This document shows, one piece after another, positions 15,764 through 23,415 of a stretch of 41,465 nt of DNA (its first letter is position 1; each line of letters starts with the position of its first letter). A program made the translations under genes and the position numbers. This stretch comes from CAKZYD01 sp039814715 (GTDB lineage Bacteria; Pseudomonadota; Alphaproteobacteria; Sphingomonadales; CAKZYD01): NCBI GenBank assembly GCA_039814715.1, contig JBCCAR010000029.1:1-41465 (forward strand), read 5' to 3'. The notes beneath the pieces were generated by a model that worked only from the letters and a program-made list of their open reading frames with translations, was not told the origin of the DNA and searched no databases.

Positions 15764-16695
15764 GGCAAAGCTGCCCAAACTGGCGTGCCGACGGGCGGAG
15801 GACCTGATAAAAACTGCGCTTCGAGGCGATAAACGAGGCGTGCACGTTCGCGGTCTGAGAAAATCATCGGGCTGGTGAATTCTGCGTCGCTGGCTAGCAC
15901 GTCTACCCGCGCTTTTAAGCCTGTTTCACAGCCGTCACAGTCGATCGTCAGCTGTTGGCCAACCGTAACGTCAGTTCGTTTCGCTTCTGGAACGAATAGA
16001 ATTGCCATGCGTCCATCGTCAGGCAAAAACCGCACAATGGGTGCCCCTGGTCCCGCCACTTCTCCCGGCCGGCGCAAGACGCGTTCTATTATGCCATCGC
16101 TTGGTGCGGTGAGCTGCATACGCGACAGCCGGCCACGCTGCCCATCTAGAGCAGCGCGGGCAGCGTTGACGTCTGCTTCCAGCGCTTTAATACGATCTTC
16201 GCGCTGAGGCAGGCGCGCTAAAGTCACCTCCTCGGTTCGCTCTGCAACGCTGGCCTGGGCTTCGCGCAGTCTGGACAGCGCGCTATCAAGGCGGCTTTTG
16301 GCGACGACGCCGCGGTCAAATAGGGGTTTGATGCGGTCATAGTCTTGGCGTGCGCTTGTCGCAGCAGCGCGCGCGCTTGTCAGGCGCTGCTGGGCGGCTT
16401 CTACCAGCTGCGCGCGCCCGCCGCGGGCACTATCGGCCAGCTGGGATTGCGCTGCCGCTAAACGCGCAGCCGCATGCTCAACATCTGCCTCCTGCACGGC
16501 GGTATCAAGGGCCGCGATAGGCGCGCCCGCGCTGACCCGCATACCGTCGCTGGCGAACACGGCGGCAATCTGGCCACTGTCTTGCGTCGTAAGCAAACGA
16601 AAGCGCCCCTCGGCATAGCCATGCAAGGCTTCTGGTTCGTTTCCGCACCCACTTATGAGCAGCAGTGTCGCTACAGTAAATATTACGCTCCGCAT
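15760..16695 (-). CDS. Periplasmic adaptor lipoprotein (HlyD/YbhG family)
   Basis: 311 residues. The signal peptide has a lipobox ending LISGC (Cys17), so the protein should be lipid-anchored on the periplasmic side. A biotinyl-lipoyl-like half motif (DSGQIAAVFASDGMRVSAGAPIA) is followed by a long Ala/Gln/Arg-rich coiled-coil hairpin (about 70-190), the second half motif (LTAPSDGIIERVLRRPGE) and a beta-barrel. It is the membrane-fusion subunit that would link the ABC exporter to an outer-membrane channel; no TolC-like gene lies nearby. Its start overlaps the tetR stop as TAATG. Confidence 0.92.
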   Translation of the reverse strand: MRSVIFTVATLLLISGCGNEPEALHGYAEGRFRLLTTQDSGQIAAVFASDGMRVSAGAPIAALDTAVQEADVEHAAARLAAAQSQLADSARGGRAQLVEAAQQRLTSARAAATSARQDYDRIKPLFDRGVVAKSRLDSALSRLREAQASVAERTEEVTLARLPQREDRIKALEADVNAARAALDGQRGRLSRMQLTAPSDGIIERVLRRPGEVAGPGAPIVRFLPDDGRMAILFVPEAKRTDVTVGQQLTIDCDGCETGLKARVDVLASDAEFTSPMIFSDRERARLVYRLEAQFLSGPPPVGTPVWAALP

Positions 16696-17324
16696 TACGC
16701 GCCTTCCTCTGTCTTCAGCCCGTCCAGCAAAACGGCCAGCAGCTCCTCTTCGAACACGTGGGGTGCCAAGGCCGCTTGGCCTTCCACGACAAAAACATGC
16801 CCCAGCATCATGTGCGCCATCACTGGCCCGAGCATGAGCCGCACGAGCGAGGCTGCCCGCACGCGGCGGAAAACGCCTTGGCGTACGCCTTCTTCAAGCA
16901 CATCAGATAACGCGCGCTCCACCACATCGAGAACGCGGCGCCGATACAGAGCGGCGATGTTCGTGTCGCGGGTCGCTTCTGCCATGACCAGGCGCGGCAC
17001 CAGTGTAACGGTGGGGTCACTTGCCACCGTGATAGCGTGCTTTACCAGAACCGAGACCGCGTCCACTGGGTCTTGCCTGGCTTGCTCCAGCATGTCCTGA
17101 GAGATCGCGGTGGTGAAGCGGTCTGCAAAGCGCGTCACGATTGCATCCAGCAGTGCGTTCTTCGAAGCGAAATACAAATACAGCGCGCCCTTCGACAGGC
17201 CAGCTTGGCGCGCGATATCATCCATGCGCGCGCCGTCATAGCCGCGCCGCGCGAACACTTTTGTCGCAGCGTCCAATATTTCATCCGGCCGCTTTTCCGG
17301 TTTGCGCTGCTGGCGTTCTGACAT
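16695..17324 (-). CDS. TetR/AcrR-family repressor of the efflux operon
   Basis: 209 residues. The N-terminal helix-turn-helix is typical: ILDAATKVFARRGYDGARMDDIARQAGLSKGALYLYFASKNALLDAI. The C-terminal ligand-binding half resembles the TetR_C group often found with YbhGFSR-type exporters. It is the first gene of tetR-hlyD-ATPase-permease, all joined by 4-5 base overlaps. The palindrome at 17335-17356 is 11 bases before its ATG, so autorepression of the whole operon is likely. The inducer is unknown. Confidence 0.93.
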   Translation of the reverse strand: MSERQQRKPEKRPDEILDAATKVFARRGYDGARMDDIARQAGLSKGALYLYFASKNALLDAIVTRFADRFTTAISQDMLEQARQDPVDAVSVLVKHAITVASDPTVTLVPRLVMAEATRDTNIAALYRRRVLDVVERALSDVLEEGVRQGVFRRVRAASLVRLMLGPVMAHMMLGHVFVVEGQAALAPHVFEEELLAVLLDGLKTEEGA

Positions 17325-17334
17325 CGCTAATAAC

Positions 17335-17356
17335 TAACTAACTGGTCAGTTAGTTA
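17335..17356. promoter_or_regulatory. TetR operator palindrome
   Basis: TAACTAACT, spacer GGTC, AGTTAGTTA: a perfect 9-base inverted repeat in 22 bases. One more TAAC unit extends it on the tetR side, starting at 17331. Size, arm length and closeness to the tetR start are typical of TetR-family operators. It also lies 147 bases before the Rieske gene start on the other strand and may affect that promoter. Confidence 0.75.
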
Positions 17357-17402
17357 CAAGATGTATAAATTTAAACTGTGTTTTCGTTGCCGTCTTTTGA
17401 AA

Positions 17403-17478
17403 GTGTATTCGGGGCAAAACACTAAGGATACCCTCACATTTACGCGCGTGGCACCGTTGTGTATTCGCTGTTAAAACA
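17403..17478 (+). promoter_or_regulatory. Paired direct repeats in the Rieske gene promoter
   Basis: GTGTATTCG occurs at 17403-17411 and again at 17459-17467. Each copy is followed a few bases later by AAAACA (17416-17421 and 17473-17478). The copies are 56 bases apart, between five and six helical turns, upstream of the Rieske oxygenase ATG at 17504. They are candidate activator sites, or a repressor loop. Confidence 0.4.
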
Positions 17479-17503
17479 AGACGTATTTTAGGAAAAATAG
17501 GCC

Positions 17504-18778
17504 ATGCCTTTTACGAAGAGTGAGATTGAGACGCTGCGCGCATTGATGGAATACGAAGCCGCGCGCACCGCCCCGCCAGAGAGTTTCCCAGCTTTGCCAG
17601 ACTTGCCAGCGGGGCGCTATACAGACCCAGACTATTACGCATTAGAGCAAGAGCATGTGTGGCGAAAAAGCTGGCTCCTGGCAGCGCATATGGACGAGGT
17701 GCCAGAGCCTGGCTGCGCCATGCGCTGGGACATGGCAGGCGAGCCAGTCGTCATTGTGCATGGCCGCGACGGCGAGGTGCGCGCGTTTTACAACACGTGC
17801 GCTCACCGCGGCGCGCCGGTGCTGCTGGAGGATAGAGCCAAGGCTCCGCGGCTGGTGTGCCAATATCATGGCTGGACTTATGATGATCATGGCGCGCTTG
17901 TGGGCATGCGCGACCCCGCTGATTTTCCCCCTGATTTTGATCGGTCTTGCCGGGGCCTTAAGCGGGTTGGCTGCGCGCGTTATGGCAATACCATTTGGGT
18001 CAATTTCGATGACAGTGCCATAGGGCTAAGAGAGTGGCTTGGCCCCATTGCTAATGAATGGGAGGAGTTTCAATTCAGCAATTTGCGGCTTGCTGCGCGC
18101 CACAGTTTTGATCTGTCGTGCAATTGGAAAATCGCGCTGGAAGCCAATACTGAGGTCTACCACGTCAAATCCATTCACCCTGATACTGTCGCGCCCATCC
18201 TCGATGACCGCCGCAATGTGAATACGCTCTACCCCAATGGCCATGGCCGCATGATCGCGCCTGCGCCGGGCGGAAACACCATTCCTAGCGCCATAGCGCT
18301 TCGGGAAGGGCTGGCGGAGATTGAAACGGTGGGCGAAATTGCCCGCACCTGCACGCAAAGCTACGGCCTATTTCCCAATTTCGTGTGCCCGCTGGGGCCA
18401 AACACGGTCCCGCCTCTGCTGTTTTGGCCAACCGGGCTCGACACCTGCAAAATCGAAGTCTGGACCATGGCGCCCGATTGGGGCGACGGCCCCGCGCCCG
18501 ACCTGTGGACGACGGGCAATGGAGACGCGCTCAATCAGGTGCTTTTGGAAGATACCGTGTTTGGCGCGCATATCCAAAAGGCAATGCAGTCGCGCGGCTT
18601 TACATCCGTCCCGCTAAGCTATCAAGAAGCGCGCATTTATTACGCCCATCAAACGATGGATCAGGTGATTGGCGCTGAAAACGTGCCTAAGCATCTGCAT
18701 GTCCCGCCTGTTATCGGGCCTGATTGGGTCTATCCTAATGATCCGCGGGTGGCGCTGGCGATGGCTGCGACGTCCTAA
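17504..18778 (+). CDS. Rieske non-haem iron oxygenase, alpha subunit
   Basis: 424 residues. The Rieske [2Fe-2S] ligands are C99-x-H101 (CAHRG) and C119-x2-H122 (CQYHGW). The catalytic domain shows NWKIALEANTEVYHVKSIHP, giving His220 and His225 as mononuclear iron ligands, with Glu217 where many enzymes have the bridging Asp. This class hydroxylates, dihydroxylates or demethylates aromatic or alicyclic substrates using electrons from a reductase or ferredoxin. No beta subunit, ferredoxin or reductase is adjacent, so it is probably an alpha-only enzyme fed from elsewhere. It heads a same-strand run with the DUF1838, cytochrome and FAD monooxygenase genes. The substrate cannot be read. Confidence 0.92.
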   Translation: MPFTKSEIETLRALMEYEAARTAPPESFPALPDLPAGRYTDPDYYALEQEHVWRKSWLLAAHMDEVPEPGCAMRWDMAGEPVVIVHGRDGEVRAFYNTCAHRGAPVLLEDRAKAPRLVCQYHGWTYDDHGALVGMRDPADFPPDFDRSCRGLKRVGCARYGNTIWVNFDDSAIGLREWLGPIANEWEEFQFSNLRLAARHSFDLSCNWKIALEANTEVYHVKSIHPDTVAPILDDRRNVNTLYPNGHGRMIAPAPGGNTIPSAIALREGLAEIETVGEIARTCTQSYGLFPNFVCPLGPNTVPPLLFWPTGLDTCKIEVWTMAPDWGDGPAPDLWTTGNGDALNQVLLEDTVFGAHIQKAMQSRGFTSVPLSYQEARIYYAHQTMDQVIGAENVPKHLHVPPVIGPDWVYPNDPRVALAMAATS

Positions 18779-18885
18779 AGCATCCGCAGGTTGGATAAAG
18801 CGGTTGATGCGGCACATACCCGCTTTGCATGGGCGTATACACCCAAGTCATAGAGTTTTCAGACATTTAAAAAAGGACCCACACC

Positions 18886-19986
18886 ATGGACCGCAGAGAT
18901 TTTCTTTCCGCTGGAAGCGGCATGGCGGCTGTTGCTGCCTTTGGCAGTGCCTCCGCCCACGCGATGTCAGCCTCCCCAAGCGCAGCGATGTCTTCCCCCA
19001 GTAAAGCCGGGTGGAGCTGGGATACCAGCATCAAAGGTGATCATCTGGACCTGACTGACCCGCAAGACCAAGCCACGGGCTATGCCAAGCTCATGGCCAA
19101 TACTGATATGGAAGGTACCAAATTTGGCTGGGGCACGGGCATTGTGCAAGGGATTGTTCCAGGCGAGCAGATCCGCGATCTTGTCGGTTTCCAGCTGCTG
19201 TCGACGGCCAAGTTTATTCCATACCAAGGCCCTGAATTGCCTGAAGGCATGGTCGGCTATTCCAAAGTGCTGCGCGAAATTGGGCTCTACACAGACCTTG
19301 AAACCGGCGAAGTGTTGGAAGAGTGGGTGAACCCTTACTTCAATGAAAAACAAAAAGTGGTGCCGATCGCCAACGATCCCTTCAACCACCATATCACGCC
19401 CTTCAAGCCCAAAGGCCCTGAATATGGCGGTTTGCGCCCCTTAACGGCTGAAGATGCGCCGCTGGACATGAACTTCTCGCGCAAGGGCGATATGTTGCAC
19501 CTGTTCAGCCACATCAACTTGCATTATCCCTCCGCGCTGCAGCCTGAGAAATGGGCGCGCGAGAGCGGCCATGAGTTCAATCAGGTCACCGAGACCTTCT
19601 TGTTCCAAATCCCTTGGGCTGATATGCAAAACCCCGATAAAACCAGCGTCACCTATCACGGCACCTGGGCCCGCGCGACACCGTGGCTGCCATGGATGTT
19701 GATGGGTCCAACCCAGGGCCACGCGCAGTACAACATCTTCATGGGCGCAGAAGACGACATCAATCGTGTCGACCCTAAAGTCCTTGAATATGTAGAAGCG
19801 AAGTATCCAAAATACCTGGTTGCCCCAGATGTTTGGGAAGAGCCGAGCTGGTCGTCTTTGGAGTGGTATTCCAAAGAACAGACACCAGCGCCCGTCCCCG
19901 CAAGTGGAGCGCCGACGTATGAAGCAGCCCCCCTGCCAGCATGGTGGGCCGGCGCGAAAGCGAAAATGATGCAGGGCGAGGGCTAA
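18886..19986 (+). CDS. Tat-exported DUF1838 protein
   Basis: 366 residues. The N-terminus MDRRDFLSAGSGMAAVAAFG is a twin-arginine signal (RRDFL), so the protein is probably exported folded, often a sign of a bound cofactor. The remainder matches my recollection of DUF1838, with Trp/Tyr/His-rich blocks such as NPYFNEKQKVVPIANDPFNHH and VTYHGTWARATPWLPWMLMG. No known catalytic motif is recognisable. The family has no assigned reaction. It lies between the Rieske oxygenase and the cytochrome fusion on the same strand, with a possible terminator after it. AAAGGA precedes the ATG. Confidence 0.8.
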   Translation: MDRRDFLSAGSGMAAVAAFGSASAHAMSASPSAAMSSPSKAGWSWDTSIKGDHLDLTDPQDQATGYAKLMANTDMEGTKFGWGTGIVQGIVPGEQIRDLVGFQLLSTAKFIPYQGPELPEGMVGYSKVLREIGLYTDLETGEVLEEWVNPYFNEKQKVVPIANDPFNHHITPFKPKGPEYGGLRPLTAEDAPLDMNFSRKGDMLHLFSHINLHYPSALQPEKWARESGHEFNQVTETFLFQIPWADMQNPDKTSVTYHGTWARATPWLPWMLMGPTQGHAQYNIFMGAEDDINRVDPKVLEYVEAKYPKYLVAPDVWEEPSWSSLEWYSKEQTPAPVPASGAPTYEAAPLPAWWAGAKAKMMQGEG

Positions 19987-20013
19987 GCCCTTCACCTGGA
20001 GCAATAAAATAAA

Positions 20014-20037
20014 AGGCGGTCGCTACGGCGGCCGCCT
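20014..20037 (+). terminator. Possible terminator after the DUF1838 gene
   Basis: AGGCGG at 20014-20019 pairs with CCGCCT at 20032-20037; a T-G wobble and a CG pair extend the stem. The following bases are CATTTGTAT, a poor U-tract, so termination may be partial and allow read-through to the cytochrome gene. Confidence 0.5.
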
Positions 20038-20101
20038 CATTTGTATAAAAGGCCCGCTGCCATAGCGCTTGGTCTATCTCGATGGAGGGGAGGGCACACC
20101 C

Positions 20102-21364
20102 ATGAGTTATCATAGCAAGCAAGGCTACAGCCGCAAGGCGATCATCGCTGGCTACCTATTTGCAGCGCTGTATTTCATCCACAGCATTGTGAACACCATG
20201 CTGCCGCGTACAGATAAGCTTCTCCCGATGCGCGAGACCCTGCGCGTGTATCATTATACGATTGGGACCGCGCTCCTCATCACCGTCATCGTCATTTTAG
20301 TGCGGTGGTTTAAAGACAAGCCAATCACGCCTGGCGCGCTCAGCCCGGCGGCCCATCGCTGGGGCCGCACCTTAGCGCTCATTGCATATTTGCTCTTGCT
20401 GATAACGCCTCTCCTTGGGTTCGTGAACGCCTGGACACACGGTTTGCCAGTTCACTTTGGCCCCTTACCAGCGCTGCCAGCGCTCATGGAGATGGATCGC
20501 AACCTGTGGATTTTGTCGGGCTATTTCCATACCGCGCCAGGCTTCTCTGTCATCTTGATCAATTTGGCCGTCCTGCTCACAGCGGCGTATTGCCTATTTC
20601 GCTATGGCGTCGGGGTGGTGAAAGCCTTTCCGCCTGGCTTTGGTTTGCTCGCGTTATTTTGCTTTGGGAATACAGTCTATGCGCTCTCCACCTTTGCCGG
20701 CCCTGAGCCAGGCCCGCGCAGTGTGGGCATCTATGTCGCCATCGTGGCCACCATATGGGTTCTGGCGCGCTTCTTTGGCCGCAAGGCGAGTGTTAATGAC
20801 GCTTCCGGCGGCGGCAGGGTACCAGCGTTTGCAGCGGTTTTAGCCCCGATTGCTGCCGTTGCTTTGGTTGGCTATGGGCTGTACGGGCCCTATGCGTTCT
20901 TCCGCGTAAACCCCTTTCATATGGAAGCGACAGTCGCTGCGCCTGAAGGGATTACCTATCACCAAGAGGTCGCTGGCCGGGTCGAGGTGACGCCGGAAAC
21001 TGACTTTGAGCGCCAGGTGGCTGATGAGCATTTCAAGTGGTGCGGCTTCTGCCACACCTTTGAGAAGGGCAAGGAGCATCTGCTTGGGCCCAATCTCTAT
21101 GGTATTTTCGGCAAAGAAATCGCGACTGTTCCCAATTTCCCTTACACTGACGCGATGGTCGGCACGCGCGCGCCGGGCCGCGTGTGGACGGATGAATTGC
21201 TGATGGAGTTTATTTCAGGTCCCGATGAATTCGCGCCTGGAACGACCATGGTTGTCTCTTCCGGTAATGTGACGGACCCTGAAAAACTCAAGGCCATGAT
21301 CAACATCTTGAAAAGACGCACCATGGGCGATGCTGTCATCGTCGTGGATGAGCTAAGTCGCTGA
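20102..21364 (+). CDS. Cytochrome b561-like / cytochrome c fusion membrane protein
   Basis: 420 residues. The first 265 contain about seven membrane spans with histidines placed like the haem-b ligands of b561-type proteins (H27, H51, H143). The last 120 form a class I cytochrome c domain with CGFCH at 314-318 and a likely axial Met383 (PGTTM). This would carry electrons between quinone and the periplasm. The ATG at 20102 is chosen because GGAGGGGAGGG lies just upstream; an in-frame TTG at 20069 is less likely. The FAD monooxygenase starts five bases downstream. Together with exported DUF1838 it suggests a periplasmic oxidation step. Confidence 0.85.
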   Translation: MSYHSKQGYSRKAIIAGYLFAALYFIHSIVNTMLPRTDKLLPMRETLRVYHYTIGTALLITVIVILVRWFKDKPITPGALSPAAHRWGRTLALIAYLLLLITPLLGFVNAWTHGLPVHFGPLPALPALMEMDRNLWILSGYFHTAPGFSVILINLAVLLTAAYCLFRYGVGVVKAFPPGFGLLALFCFGNTVYALSTFAGPEPGPRSVGIYVAIVATIWVLARFFGRKASVNDASGGGRVPAFAAVLAPIAAVALVGYGLYGPYAFFRVNPFHMEATVAAPEGITYHQEVAGRVEVTPETDFERQVADEHFKWCGFCHTFEKGKEHLLGPNLYGIFGKEIATVPNFPYTDAMVGTRAPGRVWTDELLMEFISGPDEFAPGTTMVVSSGNVTDPEKLKAMINILKRRTMGDAVIVVDELSR

Positions 21365-21369
21365 CCACT

Positions 21370-22518
21370 ATGGATATTTTGATCGCAGGCGCAGGCATTG
21401 GCGGGCTAACAGCCGCTATTGCGCTGGCGCAGAAGGGCCACCGAGTTAAGGTCTTTGAACAAGCCCCGCAGCTGGGCGAAGTAGGCGCTGGGATCACGAT
21501 TACCCCCAATTCAGACCGGGTTTTCAAGGCTCTAGGTCTTGAAGACGCGCTCGCTCCGCACATCGTAGTTCCCGCGCGCCAACTCACGCAGCATTGGCAG
21601 AGCGGCGAGGTGATCAAGGACGTGGAGCGCGGCGAAAGCACAGCCGCACGCTACGGCGCCGGCTACTATCATATCCACCGCGCTGATCTTCACCATGTGC
21701 TGGCTGAAGCGTTTCTGGCCCTCGTGCCAGGCGGTATTGTGCTCAATAGTCCTGCTCAATCGGCTGACGAGAACGGCTCGTTGACCCTTGCCGATAGAAG
21801 CGAGCATCACGCAGACCTGATCATTGGCGCTGATGGTCTGAAAAGCCAGGTACGTGAAAGCGCATTTGTGACCACTGCGCCGGAATTTACAGGCCAAGTG
21901 GCTTGGCGCGGTTTGGTTCCAACGCACGCTGTCGATCCAGAAGCGCGCATGGATGTGCCGGGTATTCACATCGGTCCAAAACAGCTGTTCATGCGCTATC
22001 CTGTCCGTGCTGGCACGCTCACCAACTATGCTGCTTTCGTAAATGTTGGCGGCTGGGCAGAGGAAGGGTGGACTATTCCCTCGAGCAAAGCAGAGCTGCT
22101 TGGCTATTTCGGGGATTGGGACAGCGCTGTGACTGCACTTATTGAAGCAACGCCGGATGATGAGCTCTTTAAATGGGCGCTCAATGTCCGCAACCCCCTC
22201 ACCAGCTGGATTGCTGGCAAGGTAACGCTGGTGGGCGATGCAGCTCATGCCATGCTGCCGTTCATGGGCCAGGGCGCCGCCACAGCCATTGAAGATGGAA
22301 TGGTGCTCGCCCGCGCGGTCACGCAGTACGGCGTTCAAGACGGCCTAGCGCGCTATGACAGTGCGCGCAGGCCCCGCACAGACGCCATTCAAGAGAACGC
22401 TCGGCTGCTAGGCTTGCAGCTCCAAGGCAAAAACCCAAGCAGCGTTTCTGCCGGCGGCGTTAAGAATGAAGAGGAACTTGGTCTCTTTGAATACGATGCT
22501 GTGACGATGGATATTTGA
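21370..22518 (+). CDS. FAD-dependent aromatic hydroxylase (salicylate 1-hydroxylase-like)
   Basis: 382 residues, group A flavoprotein monooxygenase. FAD/NADH motifs are in order: GAGIGGL at 7-13, the IIGADG block with following Lys-Ser, and LVGDAAHAMLPFMGQGA near residue 290. These enzymes insert one oxygen into a hydroxylated aromatic such as salicylate, 3-hydroxybenzoate or 6-hydroxynicotinate. The gene follows the cytochrome gene by five bases, so they are co-transcribed. No ring-cleavage dioxygenase gene follows, so the product must be handled by genes elsewhere. The sequence does not tell which phenol is the substrate. Confidence 0.9.
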   Translation: MDILIAGAGIGGLTAAIALAQKGHRVKVFEQAPQLGEVGAGITITPNSDRVFKALGLEDALAPHIVVPARQLTQHWQSGEVIKDVERGESTAARYGAGYYHIHRADLHHVLAEAFLALVPGGIVLNSPAQSADENGSLTLADRSEHHADLIIGADGLKSQVRESAFVTTAPEFTGQVAWRGLVPTHAVDPEARMDVPGIHIGPKQLFMRYPVRAGTLTNYAAFVNVGGWAEEGWTIPSSKAELLGYFGDWDSAVTALIEATPDDELFKWALNVRNPLTSWIAGKVTLVGDAAHAMLPFMGQGAATAIEDGMVLARAVTQYGVQDGLARYDSARRPRTDAIQENARLLGLQLQGKNPSSVSAGGVKNEEELGLFEYDAVTMDI

Positions 22519-22544
22519 CCGCAGAGCGATAAGCCCTATATCCA

Positions 22545-22561
22545 CTGCACAACCAGTGCAG
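22545..22561. promoter_or_regulatory. Inverted repeat before the IclR gene
   Basis: CTGCAC, spacer AACCA, GTGCAG: a perfect 6-base inverted repeat 47 bases before the IclR-family start codon. It is a plausible autoregulatory operator. Confidence 0.4.
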
Positions 22562-22608
22562 GACACGCTCGAAGCGCCCGCACAAAAAAGCAGTGGGGAG
22601 CATATCAT

Positions 22609-23415
22609 ATGGGTTTAGAGCGCGGCGTTCCAATTCGAGCGATTTCACGTGGGCTGGCGGTTTTGCAGGCCGTGAACCGCAATCCTCCGCTCTCCATGAC
22701 GCAGATTTCCAGATCAGCGGACGTGCCGTATCCGACGGCCTGCCGGATTGTGCAAACGCTGCTGACTGAGGGTTTGATTGAACGTGAGCCCTCGCGCAAA
22801 CGCTATCGCCCCACCGCTCTGGTGAAAACGTTAGCCTCTGGCTTTCATGATGAAAATCAATTGGTGAGCACCGCGCGGCCACACCTGATTGAACTGACAA
22901 AAGACGTGGTGTGGCCGGTCAGCATGTCAACGCGCGTTGGCGCGCGGATGATGGTGCGCGACAGCACGTTTGCGCTCACCTCGCTCACCTTAAACAATTA
23001 TTTTGCTGGTTATACCCTGCCCTTGGCTGAATGTTCGAGCGGGAAAGCCTATATGGCGTTTTGCGATGAGGAAGAACGTGACGCTATTTTAGAAGGCTTG
23101 CGCGCGCTCGATGGGCCTGCGGAAAAAATGGGCGTTCTGATGCTGCAGGATTCCAGCGCGTTAGACAGTGTCCGCCAGGCTGGTTTCGCATCCCAGCCGC
23201 GCAACGTGTATACAGCTAACCCAGGCCGCACGTCGTCTATCGCAGTTCCTATTATGGTGAACGGGAAAATCCAGGGCACGGTCGCCCTGGTGTTCTTTGC
23301 GTCCGCCTTGAGCGTTGATGAGGCTGCGAAAAAATTCCTAGCGCGCGTGCAAGAGGCAGCGGCCGCTATCGCCCAAGACCTTCGCGGTTCTGCAGCGCTT
23401 CCAGCGCCAAATTAA
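22609..23415 (+). CDS. IclR-family transcriptional regulator (MhpR-like)
   Basis: 268 residues. A winged helix-turn-helix (about 10-70: SRGLAVLQAVNRNPPLSMTQISRSADVPYPTACRIVQTLL) precedes the IclR effector-binding GAF-like domain (about 85-260, with ECSSGKAYMAF). The overall pattern is close to MhpR/PcaU-type activators of aromatic catabolism. It follows the FAD monooxygenase on the same strand and is the obvious candidate regulator of the Rieske-to-monooxygenase genes. The 3' end overlaps the convergent hydrolase gene by 50 bases. The effector is likely an aromatic acid, by analogy only. Confidence 0.92.
   Translation: MGLERGVPIRAISRGLAVLQAVNRNPPLSMTQISRSADVPYPTACRIVQTLLTEGLIEREPSRKRYRPTALVKTLASGFHDENQLVSTARPHLIELTKDVVWPVSMSTRVGARMMVRDSTFALTSLTLNNYFAGYTLPLAECSSGKAYMAFCDEEERDAILEGLRALDGPAEKMGVLMLQDSSALDSVRQAGFASQPRNVYTANPGRTSSIAVPIMVNGKIQGTVALVFFASALSVDEAAKKFLARVQEAAAAIAQDLRGSAALPAPN

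Noticed and set aside
17450..17464. TGGCACCGTTGTGTA as a sigma-54 promoter for the Rieske gene
   Set aside because: The -24 half matches, but there is no TTGC at the required spacing; only one half is present.
20069..20101. Earlier TTG start for the cytochrome fusion
   Set aside because: The strong GGAGGGGAGGG site points to the ATG at 20102, and the extra residues would include that site.
21532..22338. Minus-strand open frame of 268 codons
   Set aside because: Antisense to the FAD monooxygenase, whose FAD motifs are intact; its composition looks like a shadow frame.
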